64,000 nucleotides of DNA from Thermohahella caldifontis (GCF_041153465.1 NZ_CP154858.1:2232001-2296000); one strand, 5' to 3'. Positions 51,331 to 60,694 are shown, counted from the first letter of the stretch. Notes: a model not told the origin generated them from the letters alone. Made by a program: numbers and translations.

Positions 51331-52321
51331 TCATGCCCTCTGAGTTACCATAACATTCCTCAACGTCGGAGCTTGACCGATATCAATCCCCCACAATCTT
51401 TGCATAACTAGGTAACCACACCACATAAAGAATAAAGGCATGAGTATGGCCTTGAAAATAAATACGATAGTTAACTCAAGCGCAGCGTCGGCAGCTGCCC
51501 CGACTGCCTCTGTAGCCGAATCAAAAATATTCAGGCCTTTATTTTTAATTGCCCTGATCAGCCCACCACCAATATCATCCAACTCTTCTCGCAACTCATC
51601 TTCCCTTTCATTCATAGCCTCAATATCCTGTTCCAGTTGAGACTTTTTCTCATCCAATCTTTGTGTTTCAGCACGCCAATCCATAAACTTTTTATTTGTT
51701 TCCTCGTCGTACGACGCATATTCTGAAGATCCGAAAATAGCATCCCATAAACTGATGTCACTTTCTTCAGCCTGCCCGTTCATTTGGCTGTCACCATCAT
51801 GCTGAGGAATCAGGCTCTCTCCTTTTTTCGCGTTAGCTTCTATCTCTCTCAACACATTATCCAGTTCATTCCATTTCTTGGTCTTTGACTCTGAAATAGA
51901 GTTCAGCTCCGATTCGATTTTTTCTTTTTTAATTCTTTCTTCTGGAGAAAGCGTGTCCATCAAGCCAATTTTTCTCGATGCATCCTCAATTTCTCTCAGC
52001 TTATCAATCTCAATACGTCTCACATAGGACTCCTCCAAAGCTGTCGACATACCAAAAACCAGAACAAAGAAAAATCTTGCACAACAAAATGTTAAAAACA
52101 ATTTATACGCAAAATTGGCTTGCATATGAAATGCATTGAATTTTTTAGCCAAAAAGACAAGCGCCACAAGAACAAGCCCCAAGACAGAAACAAGAATTTT
52201 AAAAAATTTACTCGCCGATATTGTGATCAACATTTTCTGAATCAAGAGCGAACCAATCGCATACTCCATAATCTCAGCAAATTGGTCAATGAGTTCTCTC
52301 GCTGGACTCAGTATCTTACCA
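51331..52321 (-). pseudogene. C-terminal part of an unknown membrane protein split by an IS1634-family element
   Basis: On this side of the insertion the original gene resumes at GKILSPARELIDQF. The present frame starts at 52389 only because the IS end supplies about 22 foreign residues. The protein has a pair of hydrophobic helices near FFKILVSVLGLVLVALVFLA and FFFVLVFGMSTALEE, a long charged coiled coil (EIDKLREIEDASRKIG; TQRLDEKKSQLEQDIEAMNEREDELREELDDIGGG) and a C-terminal membrane segment (TIVFIFKAILMPLFFMWCGYLV). The DNA is clearly AT-richer than its neighbours. Joined to 54237-54496 with one copy of TTACCA removed it makes 415 codons in one frame. No family recognised. Confidence 0.82.
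52316..52321. repeat. 6-bp target duplication TTACCA, left copy
   Basis: TTACCA immediately precedes the left inverted repeat (starting CCCGAGTTCGACA) and recurs at 54237-54242 immediately after the right one. Confidence 0.85.
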
Positions 52322-54236
52322 CCCGAGTTCGACACTTCTTCCTCAAAAACCCCCTTTTTCAGAGACTGGTAGGTCGTCAAATCAGGCACTTATAGCCAAT
52401 AGGCCTGAAAAATCATGTAGTGGCATGGTTATGTTATAATAAGCCTGTTGAAAAAATCTTGCGTTTTGATAATGTAGTGCCATGTACCTACGCATCACCA
52501 AGTCCGGCCCCAGACGTTATGTCCAGCTCGTTGAAGCCTATCGCGACGAGCAGGGCAGGCCGCGCCAGAAAACTCTCGCCACCCTGGGCCGCTACGAGAA
52601 GGTCATCGCCGAAGCCGATGCCCTGATCAACAGTCTGGGCAAGCTCCTTGGCCGCACCGAAGGCAATGCCCCCGAAGATCTGCGTGTCGCCTTCGATACC
52701 GCGCGCAGTCTGGGTGACATCCATGTCCTGCAGTCACTCTGGCAGCAGCTGGGCTTCGACCTGCTGCGCCGGGTCTTTCGTTCCTCCTCCCGCACCACTG
52801 ATGTGGAACAGCTGCTCCGGATCATGGTGTTCAACCGCCTCTGCAATCCGGCATCCAAACTGGGGGTGCTGCGCTGGCTGGAGACGGTGGCCTTTCCCGA
52901 GGATACCTCACACATCACCCATCAGCACCTGCTGCGCGCCATGGATGTGCTGGTGCAGAAGCAGGATCGTATCGAGGAAGTGCTGGCCGGACAGATCCGG
53001 CCGCTTCTGGATGACGCGCTGTCGGTGGTCTTCTATGACCTGACCACGGTGACGGCGGAAGGCGACAGCGAGCAGGAAGGCGACCTGAGGCGGTACGGCC
53101 GCAGCAAGTCTGGCGGACTGGCCCGCCAGGTGGTCATCGGGCTCATTCAGACAGCGGACGGCATCCCGCTGGCTCACGAGGTATTCGAGGGCAACGTCAG
53201 CGAAGCCTCCACCCTGCAGCCCATGCTGACCCGGGTATGCGAACGCTATCCGGTACAGCGGGTGGTGGTTGTGGCCGACCGGGGACTGCTGAATCTTGAG
53301 AATCTGAAGGCGCTGGAGGGCGTACGTCTGCCTTCGGGGCAGCCCCTGGAATACATTCTGGCCGTGCCCGCTTCCCGTTACGGTGACATGGAAGATGTCA
53401 TCACCCCCCTGCATGACCAGCACGGGGAAGGCACACCGGACTGGACGGACCAAACCTGCTGGCAGGACCGACGTCTGGTTGTGGATCACCGCGAGGACAT
53501 GGCGTTGCAGCAACGCGCGGCACGCCAGACACAACTCGACGAATTGCGCGCCCTGGCACGCGGGCTCTTTGACCGGCTGGACATGCAGGAAGCCGGCGCA
53601 CCCGTACGGGGACGCCGGTTGTCCGAAACGGCAGCCATCGCCAGACTGCATGCGGCCGTGAAAGCGGCGGGCATGAGCCACCTGATGGAAGTGGATCTGG
53701 ACAGCGGAGAGCTGGGCTATCTGCTCCGGGCGCCCCGCCAGAGGGCGCTGGAGCGGCTTGATGGCAAGCTCATGCTGGTCACCAATGTCCGCGATCTGCC
53801 GGCGGAGGACATAGTCAGCCGCTACCGTGCGCTGGCCGATATCGAACGTGGCTTCCGGGTGCTCAAGTCCGAACTGGAAATCGGTCCCATGTACCACAGG
53901 TTGCCCCAGCGCATCCGTGCTCACGCCCTGATCTGCTTCCTGGCGCTGGTGCTGCACCGGGTGATGCGGATGCGGATGCGAGCGGCCGGCTCGGACACCT
54001 CTCCGGAACGCTGCCTGGACATGCTGACCCGTATCCAGAAGCACCGGATTACGGTGAATGGAAAGCTGCTGACCGGCGTGACTACGCTGGATGCAACACA
54101 ACTTGAGTTGTTAAAGAGCCTCAAGGTGCCGAAGCCTGCGGCCTGAATCTGGTCATAAAACGCTCAATGTAGTGAAGCGTTTGAAATTCGACCCTCAATA
54201 AAACAACAGGTTACGAATTTTTATGTCGAACTCGGG
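52322..54236. mobile_element. Complete IS1634-family (IS4-type) insertion sequence (1,915 bp)
   Basis: The element begins with CCCGAGTTCGACA (52322-52334) and ends with the exact reverse complement TGTCGAACTCGGG (54224-54236). It carries one full-length transposase gene and is flanked by the six-base duplication TTACCA. It lies inside a membrane-protein gene whose two parts lie on either side in one frame, so insertion happened once and recently enough to leave both the element and host fragments intact. Its base composition matches the GC-rich chromosome, unlike the gene it interrupts. Confidence 0.92.
52482..54146 (+). CDS. IS1634-family transposase
   Basis: A 554-residue transposase. The N-terminal part (MYLRITKSGPRRYVQLVEAY then KTLATLGRYEKV) is typical of IS1634/IS1549-type proteins. 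The DDE catalytic domain has its acidic residues in VVFYDLTTVTAEG, VVVADRGLLNLENL and in YRALADIERGFRVLKSELEIGPMYHRLPQRIRAHALI, where ERGFR takes the place of the YREK-like signature. The length is normal and no frame break is seen, so it is probably active. It is transcribed opposite to the host gene. Confidence 0.93.
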   Translation: MYLRITKSGPRRYVQLVEAYRDEQGRPRQKTLATLGRYEKVIAEADALINSLGKLLGRTEGNAPEDLRVAFDTARSLGDIHVLQSLWQQLGFDLLRRVFRSSSRTTDVEQLLRIMVFNRLCNPASKLGVLRWLETVAFPEDTSHITHQHLLRAMDVLVQKQDRIEEVLAGQIRPLLDDALSVVFYDLTTVTAEGDSEQEGDLRRYGRSKSGGLARQVVIGLIQTADGIPLAHEVFEGNVSEASTLQPMLTRVCERYPVQRVVVVADRGLLNLENLKALEGVRLPSGQPLEYILAVPASRYGDMEDVITPLHDQHGEGTPDWTDQTCWQDRRLVVDHREDMALQQRAARQTQLDELRALARGLFDRLDMQEAGAPVRGRRLSETAAIARLHAAVKAAGMSHLMEVDLDSGELGYLLRAPRQRALERLDGKLMLVTNVRDLPAEDIVSRYRALADIERGFRVLKSELEIGPMYHRLPQRIRAHALICFLALVLHRVMRMRMRAAGSDTSPERCLDMLTRIQKHRITVNGKLLTGVTTLDATQLELLKSLKVPKPAA

Positions 54237-54242
54237 TTACCA
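54237..54242. repeat. 6-bp target duplication TTACCA, right copy
   Basis: TTACCA directly follows the right inverted repeat of the element and matches 52316-52321. Confidence 0.85.
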
Positions 54243-54496
54243 ACATCCAAGGATCCTCCTGCTCCAAATGAAAAACTTATCTGGGAGGATTCAAGCATCC
54301 CCACTATCCCGTTCAAAACTTTAGCGGATCCAAGCGCAACTAAGGATTGTTTGATTCCATCGTCTATAAACATCATCACTTTCAAGTCATAAAAGTCCAC
54401 CCACGCCAAAGCTATGACAGAAGTTATTATTGCAAAGTGCAGTAACAAGATCACCGTCACGTTTGGCTGTCGACCATCCGCAGAAGTTTCTGTCAT
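54237..54496 (-). pseudogene. N-terminal part of the membrane protein split by the IS1634-family element
   Basis: The first 86 or so residues, MTETSADGRQPNVTVILLLHFAII and on to GAGGSLDVG, include one strong membrane helix (VTVILLLHFAIITSVIALAWV). TTGGAG lies seven bases before the ATG at 54496. The present frame ends within the IS repeat (NPSST, stop at 54221). Continuing across the insertion with one TTACCA removed gives GGSLDVGKILSPARELID in the same frame as the part at 51331-52321. Confidence 0.82.
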
Positions 54497-54720
54497 TAAC
54501 AACTCCAAACTTTTCCATAGTTAACCATGCCGCAGACAAAGCATCTCCGACCACCCATGAGACCATATGTGGATGACCACCTTTCGCAAGCATAGTAAAT
54601 GGCCGCAAGAACACCTAACTTTGAGCATGTTGTTTTTTGTAACCAATGGAAATCTCGCGTTAACCGGCTAAGCTTCTCTCTGGACTGTCATTTTCGAGGA
54701 CAGGGCAAGGTGGGAAGCCA

Positions 54721-55404
54721 ATGAACAGCTCAGAGCTCAAGGCGCTTTTCAACGCCAAATATCAACGCATGAAGGCCAACAGCCAACGCACACGATTATG
54801 GCGTGCCATCAGTTGGATCTCGCGTGCCGAGCAAGAACCGGATGATCCGGATGCGGCATTCCTTTTCCTGTGGATGGCGTTCAACTCGCTCTACGCCGTC
54901 AGTTCGGAAGAACAACTGGCTGATCATCGTATGTTCAAGAATTTCCTGGTCGATATCGTAAGGCAGGACAAGCAAGGCCGATTACAGGAAACGCTGGTCA
55001 ATCTCTACAGCGACCATGTGCGCCCTCTGCTCCGCAACAAGTTTGTATTTCGCCCCTTCTGGGACGAAGTGACAGGCCGGCGTCAAAACACGCGCTGGCA
55101 GCAGTATCTGGGGCAGGAAGCGCTGGATGCAGAAACCGCAATACGTCAGGGCGACACGGCGCATGGACTGCTCATCATCTTTGACCGACTGTATCTCTTG
55201 CGCAACCAGCTCATTCACGGCGCAGCCACCCATGGAAGCAGTCTGAACCGGTCAGCCCTCAACAGTGCCCACGCGCTTTTGAGTGTCATCGTTCCGGAAA
55301 TGACCCATATTCTGATCAAGCATCCGAAAATCAGGCTCGGCCCCATCTTCTTCCCCGTGCTCAAGGAAGATGAAGCGTCCGGCGGGATTTCGATTCTCGA
55401 ATAG
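54721..55404 (+). CDS. HEPN-like domain protein
   Basis: A 227-residue, mostly helical soluble protein. GGTGGGAAG precedes the ATG. In the C-terminal half, LLIIFDRLYLLRNQLIHGAATHG contains the RNxxxH arrangement (R-N-Q-L-I-H) that forms the active site of HEPN ribonucleases; flanking helices and the conserved FLFLWMAFNSLYAV in the N-terminal half resemble Apea-like HEPN proteins. Such proteins appear as single genes or as toxin or defence components, but no partner antitoxin (MNT) is encoded next to it. It lies in the AT-rich acquired patch beside the IS-split gene. The interval 54497-54720 holds nothing else. Confidence 0.7.
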   Translation: MNSSELKALFNAKYQRMKANSQRTRLWRAISWISRAEQEPDDPDAAFLFLWMAFNSLYAVSSEEQLADHRMFKNFLVDIVRQDKQGRLQETLVNLYSDHVRPLLRNKFVFRPFWDEVTGRRQNTRWQQYLGQEALDAETAIRQGDTAHGLLIIFDRLYLLRNQLIHGAATHGSSLNRSALNSAHALLSVIVPEMTHILIKHPKIRLGPIFFPVLKEDEASGGISILE

Positions 55405-55476
55405 GTGGCACTTTCTCCATTCTCAGTTCCGTAATTTTTAAGCTGCCTGTTGCAAATTTTATCCATCTCCTTATTA

Positions 55477-55507
55477 TTGACGAAACGTCAACTTGACGAA
55501 TCGTCAA
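55477..55507. promoter_or_regulatory. Tandem palindromic operators of the TetR/MMPL operon
   Basis: Two near-identical 15-bp palindromes, TTGACGAAACGTCAA (55477-55491) and TTGACGAATCGTCAA (55493-55507), begin 16 bases apart and end 12 bases before the tetR-type start codon. Such symmetry and position fit autorepression by the adjacent regulator. Confidence 0.85.
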
Positions 55508-55519
55508 CACAGGATCACG

Positions 55520-56320
55520 ATGGTCTTCTGCAAACGCGAACCCAGGCGCGATGACGCCTGCCCCATCCGCCGTTTCAAGAAGAACGGACGGGTGGATGTG
55601 GCTGAACGCGAGGCCCACCTGCTGGACATTGCCGAACAGGTTGTGGAACAGCACGGCTTCGCGGGCCTGACCATGGACAAGATCGTCAGCCGCTGCGCCT
55701 ATTCCAAGGGCACGGTTTACAACCATTTCAGCAGCAAGGAAGACCTGATCTCCGCCCTCTGCATCCGTGCCATGCGCACGGAGATGGGTTATCTCAACCG
55801 CGCCCTGACCTTTGATGGCTGCACCCGGGAACGGGCGCTGGCCGGCCACTTTGCCTACCAGCTCTACGCCCGCCTGCATCCGACCCTCTTCCTGTGCGTG
55901 CTGTCGGCCAAGACGCCTGCCGTCACGGAAAAAACCAGCCCGGCGCGTATGGTTCAGATGCAGGAACTGGAGCAGGACATCCTCAGCCTCAGCACCTCGC
56001 TCATGCAGGCGGCCATCGCTGCCGGGGACCTCACGGTGCCGGATGGCATCAGCCCGCAGCAGCTCATGTTTGCCCACTGGGCCACGGCATTTGGCACCAG
56101 CGCCCTGCTCTCGGCGGAAGCCAGCTCCAACCTGAAGGAACTGGACCGGGAACAGGCCTCCCTGTTCAACATCAACCTGTTGCTGGATGGCATGGGCTGG
56201 CGTCCGCTCTCCGGCGAACATGATTACCGCGCGGTCTGGTACCGGATTGGCCAGACGCTTTTCAAACAAGAACTCGAAACCCTCAACTCGCCTCAACACG
56301 CACAGGAAGACGCCCGATGA
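55520..56320 (+). CDS. TetR/AcrR family transcriptional regulator
   Basis: A 266-residue regulator, longer than average for the family. After a basic N-terminal extension (CKREPRRDDACPIRRFKKNGRVDVAE) the helix-turn-helix reads GLTMDKIVSRCAYSKGTVYNHFSSKEDL at about residues 46-73. The ligand-binding region is longer than usual, ending QHAQEDAR. AGGATCACG precedes the ATG at 55520. Two palindromic operators lie just upstream. The stop overlaps the start of the MMPL transporter gene (ATGA), so it heads and probably represses that operon; the inducer is unknown. Confidence 0.9.
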   Translation: MVFCKREPRRDDACPIRRFKKNGRVDVAEREAHLLDIAEQVVEQHGFAGLTMDKIVSRCAYSKGTVYNHFSSKEDLISALCIRAMRTEMGYLNRALTFDGCTRERALAGHFAYQLYARLHPTLFLCVLSAKTPAVTEKTSPARMVQMQELEQDILSLSTSLMQAAIAAGDLTVPDGISPQQLMFAHWATAFGTSALLSAEASSNLKELDREQASLFNINLLLDGMGWRPLSGEHDYRAVWYRIGQTLFKQELETLNSPQHAQEDAR

Positions 56321-58695
56321 AACGCTTCTGGCTGGACACCATTCTCATGCGCCCCTGGCTGTCACTGCTGATCGGCATCCTGCTGGTCGCCGCCGCTGGT
56401 TACGGTGCGAAGAATCTCTATTTCCGCGGGGACTACAAGATCTACTTTGATGAAGACTTCCCCCAGCTTGTGGCCTACGAGAAGATGCAGAACATCTTCA
56501 GCAAAAACGAAAATGTGGCCATCGTGGTGGCGCCGAAGGATGGCAACGTCTTCACCCGGGAAACCCTCACCTTCATCAAGACCCTGACTGACGAAGCCTG
56601 GCAGACGCCCTTCTCCTCCCGGGTCGACTCCATTGCCAACTTCCAGCATACGGAAGCCGAGGGTGACGATCTGCTCGTGGAAGACCTGATCCTGGATGCG
56701 GAAGACCTCACGCCGGAAAAGATCGAAAAAGTGCGGGAAGTGGCGCTCAGCGAGCCCAATCTGGTCAGACGGCTGGTGTCCGACCGGGGGCATGTGGCGG
56801 TGGTGAACATTACCGTGCAGCTTCCGGAGGAAGACAAGACCGCCAAGATCATGAAAATCGTCGGCTTCGTGAAGGATCTGACCGGGCGCCTGCAGGCAGA
56901 CTACCCGAATATCGAGATCTACCACGCGGGCACGGTACTGATGAACTACAGCTTTGCCTCCGAAGCCCAGCGTGACGGCCAGACCCTCATTCCGCTCATG
57001 TTCCTGGCCATCGTGATCATGCTCATCCTGATGATGAAATCCTTCACCGGCACCTTTGGTACCGTCTTCATCATCGTCCTGTCCGTCATTGCCACCATGG
57101 GCCTCACGGGCTGGTCCGGCATCTTCCTGAGCACGGCCACCGTCAACGCCCCCACCATCATCATGACACTGGCCGTGGCGGACTGCGTGCACCTCATCTC
57201 CACCATGCTCTTCCGCATGAGCCGGGGCGAAAGCAAGGCCGATGCGCTGCGCCACGCGATGCAGATCAACCTCATGCCCATCTTCATCACCAGCGCCACC
57301 ACCGCCATCGGCTTTCTGACCATGAACTTTTCCGATGTACCGGTACTGCGGGATCTGGGCAACGTCACCGCGCTGGGTGTCATGCTCGCTTTCGCATTTA
57401 CCGTGACCCTGCTCCCGGCGCTGCTGATGGTTCTGCCCGTCAGGGTGAAGCATGTGGAGCTTCGCAGCACACGCATGGAAGCCTTCGGGGACTGGGTCAT
57501 CCGTCATCACAAGGTGCTGATGCCCGTCATGACCATTCTCATGGTGGTCTTTGCCAGCTTCATCACCCTGAACAAGGTGAATGACGAGGCGGTGAAATAC
57601 TTCGCCAGGCATACCGAGTTCCGCCAGTCCGTGGACTTCATGCAGGACAACGTCAGCGGCATGTCACGCATGGACTTTGCCATCTACACCGGCAAGCCCA
57701 GCGGCATCAACAATCCGGACGTACTGGCCAAACTGGATGCCTTTGCCCAGTGGCTCGAAAGCCAGCCGGAGGTGGACCATGTGGACACCATCACCAATAC
57801 GTTCAAACGCCTCAACAAGAACATGCATGGCGACGACCCGGCCTGGTACCGGCTGCCCGAAAACCAGGAGCTGGCCGCTCAGTACCTGCTCATGTATGAG
57901 ATGTCCCTGCCCTACGGCCTTGACCTGAACAACCAGCTCAATATCGACAAGTCCTCGGTGCGCCTCGTTGCCACCATGAAGAACCTGGGCTCCAGGGAAT
58001 TCACCGCTTTTGAAACCCGGGCCGCAGACTGGTTCCGTGAACACGCCCCGGATCTGAAAATGGAAGCAGCCAGTCCGTCGCTCATGTTTGCCCATATCGG
58101 CGAAATCAACATGAAGAGCATGCTCGAAGGCATGCCCGTTGCCTTCCTGCTCATTTCCCTGCTGCTGGTCTTCTCGCTGCGCAGCTGGAAGCTGGGCGTG
58201 CTCAGCCTGTTGCCGAACATCGTGCCGGCGCTGATCGGTTTCGGCATCTGGGGGCTGGTGTCCGGCGAGATCAACCTCGGCCTGGCCGTGGTGGCCAGCA
58301 TGAGCCTGGGCATCATCGTGGATGACACCGTTCACTTCCTGTCCAAGTACCGCCATGCCCGGGTGGACGAAGGACTGGATGCGGTGGAAGCCGTGCGCTA
58401 CGCCTTCGCCAGTGTGGGCCGTGCCCTCTGGGTCACCACCGTGGTCCTGGCCGTGGGCTTTGCCGTACTCACGCTTTCCAGCTTCCGCCTCAACTCCGAC
58501 ATGGGCCTGCTGACCGGCATCATCATTGTCACGGCGCTGGCCGTGGACTTCCTGTTCCTGCCCGCCATCCTCATCATGTTCGACAAGAGCAAGTCCACGC
58601 CGGCCAATCCGACCGGAACCCGGACAACAACCGAAAAAACGACTCAAACCAAGGGAGAGACGCACCGTGCAAAAGACACTGCTGAACTGGTTTAA
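56317..58695 (+). CDS. MMPL/RND family transporter (COG1033)
   Basis: A 792-residue polytopic protein with two similar halves, each made of one helix, a large periplasmic loop and five further helices (first half MFLAIVIMLILMMKSF, TIIMTLAVADCVHLISTM; second half VAFLLISLLLVFSLRSW, LAVVASMSLGIIVDDTVHFLSKYRHAR). The intramembrane acidic motifs VADCVHLIST and GIIVDDTVHFLSK, and the paired AxxxGF(L/A)(T/V) segments, are those of MMPL/RND exporters for lipids or hydrophobic compounds. Next downstream are a LolA-like protein and an outer-membrane protein, a common arrangement for lipid export. It overlaps the tetR gene by four bases. Confidence 0.9.
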   Translation: MKRFWLDTILMRPWLSLLIGILLVAAAGYGAKNLYFRGDYKIYFDEDFPQLVAYEKMQNIFSKNENVAIVVAPKDGNVFTRETLTFIKTLTDEAWQTPFSSRVDSIANFQHTEAEGDDLLVEDLILDAEDLTPEKIEKVREVALSEPNLVRRLVSDRGHVAVVNITVQLPEEDKTAKIMKIVGFVKDLTGRLQADYPNIEIYHAGTVLMNYSFASEAQRDGQTLIPLMFLAIVIMLILMMKSFTGTFGTVFIIVLSVIATMGLTGWSGIFLSTATVNAPTIIMTLAVADCVHLISTMLFRMSRGESKADALRHAMQINLMPIFITSATTAIGFLTMNFSDVPVLRDLGNVTALGVMLAFAFTVTLLPALLMVLPVRVKHVELRSTRMEAFGDWVIRHHKVLMPVMTILMVVFASFITLNKVNDEAVKYFARHTEFRQSVDFMQDNVSGMSRMDFAIYTGKPSGINNPDVLAKLDAFAQWLESQPEVDHVDTITNTFKRLNKNMHGDDPAWYRLPENQELAAQYLLMYEMSLPYGLDLNNQLNIDKSSVRLVATMKNLGSREFTAFETRAADWFREHAPDLKMEAASPSLMFAHIGEINMKSMLEGMPVAFLLISLLLVFSLRSWKLGVLSLLPNIVPALIGFGIWGLVSGEINLGLAVVASMSLGIIVDDTVHFLSKYRHARVDEGLDAVEAVRYAFASVGRALWVTTVVLAVGFAVLTLSSFRLNSDMGLLTGIIIVTALAVDFLFLPAILIMFDKSKSTPANPTGTRTTTEKTTQTKGETHRAKDTAELV

Positions 58696-59464
58696 CACCT
58701 GCCTTGTGGCGCTGGCCCTCATTGCCGGGCTGGTCCACGCCGAGACCCCGGAAGAAAAAGGCCTGGCCATCGCCAAGGAGCGCAAGGCCCGCAATACCGG
58801 CTGGGGCGATACCGTGGCCGAGGCCCGCATGATCCTGCGTAACGCCCAGGGCGAGGAAAGCGTCCGCCGCATGCGCATCAAGTCGCTGGAAGTACAGGGT
58901 GACGGTGACAAGGGCCTGACCATCTTCGACGAACCGCGCGACGTGGCCGGCACCGCCTTCCTCAACTTCAGCCACGCCACCGAGCCTGACGAACAGTGGC
59001 TCTACCTGCCCGCCCTCAAGCGCGTCAAACGCATCAGCTCACGCAACAAGTCCGGCCCCTTCATGGGCAGCGAATTTGCCTATGAGGACCTGAGCAGCTT
59101 TGAAGTGGAAAAGTACACCTACCGTTACCTGCGCGACGAAACCGTGGACGGCATGGACTGCTTCGTGATGGAAAGCACCCCGGTGGACAAGTACTCCGGT
59201 TACACCCGCATCATCACCTGGGTGGACAAGACCCACTACCGCCCCATCAAGGTGGAATTCCATGACCGCAAGGGCAGCCTGCTGAAAACCCTGACGCTGA
59301 AGGACTATCGCCAGTATGAAGGCAAATTCTGGCGTGCGCATCACCTGAGCATGATCAACCATCAGACCGGCAAGAGTACCGAACTGTTTACCGACAAGCT
59401 CCAGTTCCGTACCGGCCTGACCGATGCCGACTTCAACAAGGCCACGCTCAAGCGTGCCCGCTGA
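58667..59464 (+). CDS. Periplasmic LolA-like outer-membrane lipoprotein-sorting protein (PF17131 type)
   Basis: A 265-residue protein starting at GTG with AAGGGAGAG upstream; it overlaps the end of the MMPL gene by 29 bases. The signal peptide is LNWFNTCLVALALIAGLVHA. The mature part has NFSHATEPDEQWLYLPALKRVKRISSRNKSGPFMGSEFAYEDLSSFEVEKYTYRYL and THYRPIKVEFHDRKGSLLKTLTLKDYRQYEGKFWRAHHLSM, the half-barrel pattern of LolA-like proteins found with COG1033 transporters. It probably carries the exported lipid-like cargo between membranes. Confidence 0.88.
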   Translation: MQKTLLNWFNTCLVALALIAGLVHAETPEEKGLAIAKERKARNTGWGDTVAEARMILRNAQGEESVRRMRIKSLEVQGDGDKGLTIFDEPRDVAGTAFLNFSHATEPDEQWLYLPALKRVKRISSRNKSGPFMGSEFAYEDLSSFEVEKYTYRYLRDETVDGMDCFVMESTPVDKYSGYTRIITWVDKTHYRPIKVEFHDRKGSLLKTLTLKDYRQYEGKFWRAHHLSMINHQTGKSTELFTDKLQFRTGLTDADFNKATLKRAR

Positions 59465-59476
59465 CAGGAGGCCTGC

Positions 59477-60667
59477 GTGAAAACAGGATACCGAATCATC
59501 GGGTGGTTGCTGGCCGCCCATCTGACGGCCGGCGCCCAGGCCAGCGAGTGGCGCGGCCACATTGGCGCGGAAATGCGCCTCTTCACACAGGATGCCGCCT
59601 GGCCGGATCAGGAAGACCGGCAATACTCCGTCTATGGTGAGCCCGAGTGGTACACGAGCTGGAACAATCGCACGGACAGCCTCACCGTCAGGCCCTTCCT
59701 GCGGGTGGACAGTGCCGACAGCGAGCGAACCCATGCGGACATCCGCGAACTGCTCTGGCTTCATGCCGAGCGGGACTGGGAAATCCGTGCCGGTGTCAGC
59801 AAGGTATTCTGGGGCGTGACCGAGTCCGCGCATCTGGTGGACGTGATCAACCAGACCGACCTGGTGGAAGCCCCGGATGGCGAAGACAAGCTCGGCCAGC
59901 CCATGATCCAGGGTACACTGATCCGGGACTGGGGTATCCTCTCGGGCTTCATCCTGCCCGGTTTCCGTGAGCGGACCTTCGCCGGCAGTGACGGACGCCT
60001 GCGCCCGGCCCTGCCCGTGGACACCGATGATGCCCGTTATGAGTCGGGCGCGAAGGACCGGCACGTGGACCTGGCGCTGCGCTGGTCACACACACTGGGC
60101 GACTGGGATCTGGGCGTCGCCGCCTTCCGCGGCACCCAGCGGGAGCCGGAACTGCAACTGGCCGGTACGTTCAGCAACCCCAGACTGGTGCCCTACTACC
60201 CGCAGATGACACAACTGAGTCTGGATGCCCAGGCCACACTGGGCGACTGGCTGTGGAAGGTGGAAATGCTGGGCCGGGACAGCACGGAAAAACACTTCGC
60301 CAGCGTCGCCGGCTTCGAATACACCCGCGTGGGCATCATGGAGACGGATCAGGACCTGGGCCTGCTGGTGGAATACCAGTTCGACGACCGTGGCGATGAC
60401 AGCGGCGTGATCGGCCAGAACGATCTCTTCCTCGGCGCCCGCTGGACCTTCAACGATGCCGAAGGCACGGAAATCCTCGCCGGCATGACCCAGGATCTGG
60501 ATCGCAGCGGTGACCGGACCTTTGCGCTGGAAGCCTCCGCACGACTGGACAATCACTGGAAGTGGTTCGTCAACGCCTGGTTCTTCAGCGCCGACTCTGG
60601 CGCCAGCCCCACCTGGTCCGTCCGGCGGGATGACTTCATCCAGCTCAGCATGGAGCGTTATTTCTGA
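59477..60667 (+). CDS. Outer-membrane beta-barrel protein of the MMPL operon
   Basis: A 396-residue protein; GTG start with AGGAGG upstream. A signal peptide (RIIGWLLAAHLTAGAQA) is followed by amphipathic strands ending in aromatic residues, for example WEIRAGVSKVFWGVTESAHLVDVINQTDLVEAPDGEDKLGQP and a terminal SMERYF. It resembles DUF1302-like outer-membrane proteins found with MMPL transporters and LolA-like proteins. Twelve bases after the LolA-like gene, it closes the operon and probably forms the outer-membrane route. Exact family not certain. Confidence 0.8.
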   Translation: MKTGYRIIGWLLAAHLTAGAQASEWRGHIGAEMRLFTQDAAWPDQEDRQYSVYGEPEWYTSWNNRTDSLTVRPFLRVDSADSERTHADIRELLWLHAERDWEIRAGVSKVFWGVTESAHLVDVINQTDLVEAPDGEDKLGQPMIQGTLIRDWGILSGFILPGFRERTFAGSDGRLRPALPVDTDDARYESGAKDRHVDLALRWSHTLGDWDLGVAAFRGTQREPELQLAGTFSNPRLVPYYPQMTQLSLDAQATLGDWLWKVEMLGRDSTEKHFASVAGFEYTRVGIMETDQDLGLLVEYQFDDRGDDSGVIGQNDLFLGARWTFNDAEGTEILAGMTQDLDRSGDRTFALEASARLDNHWKWFVNAWFFSADSGASPTWSVRRDDFIQLSMERYF

Positions 60668-60686
60668 GGAGCCCGAGGGCTCCTCA
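60665..60686. terminator. Hairpin at the end of the MMPL operon
   Basis: TGAGGAGCC and GGCTCCTCA form a nine-base stem around CGAG, starting at the stop codon of the outer-membrane protein gene. It lies between two convergent genes and has no T-run on the plus strand. Confidence 0.6.
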
Positions 60687-60694
60687 GCTCACCT

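Noticed and set aside
52908..54101. Open frame of 397 codons on the minus strand within the IS1634-family transposase gene
   Set aside because: Antisense to an intact transposase with recognisable DDE motifs.
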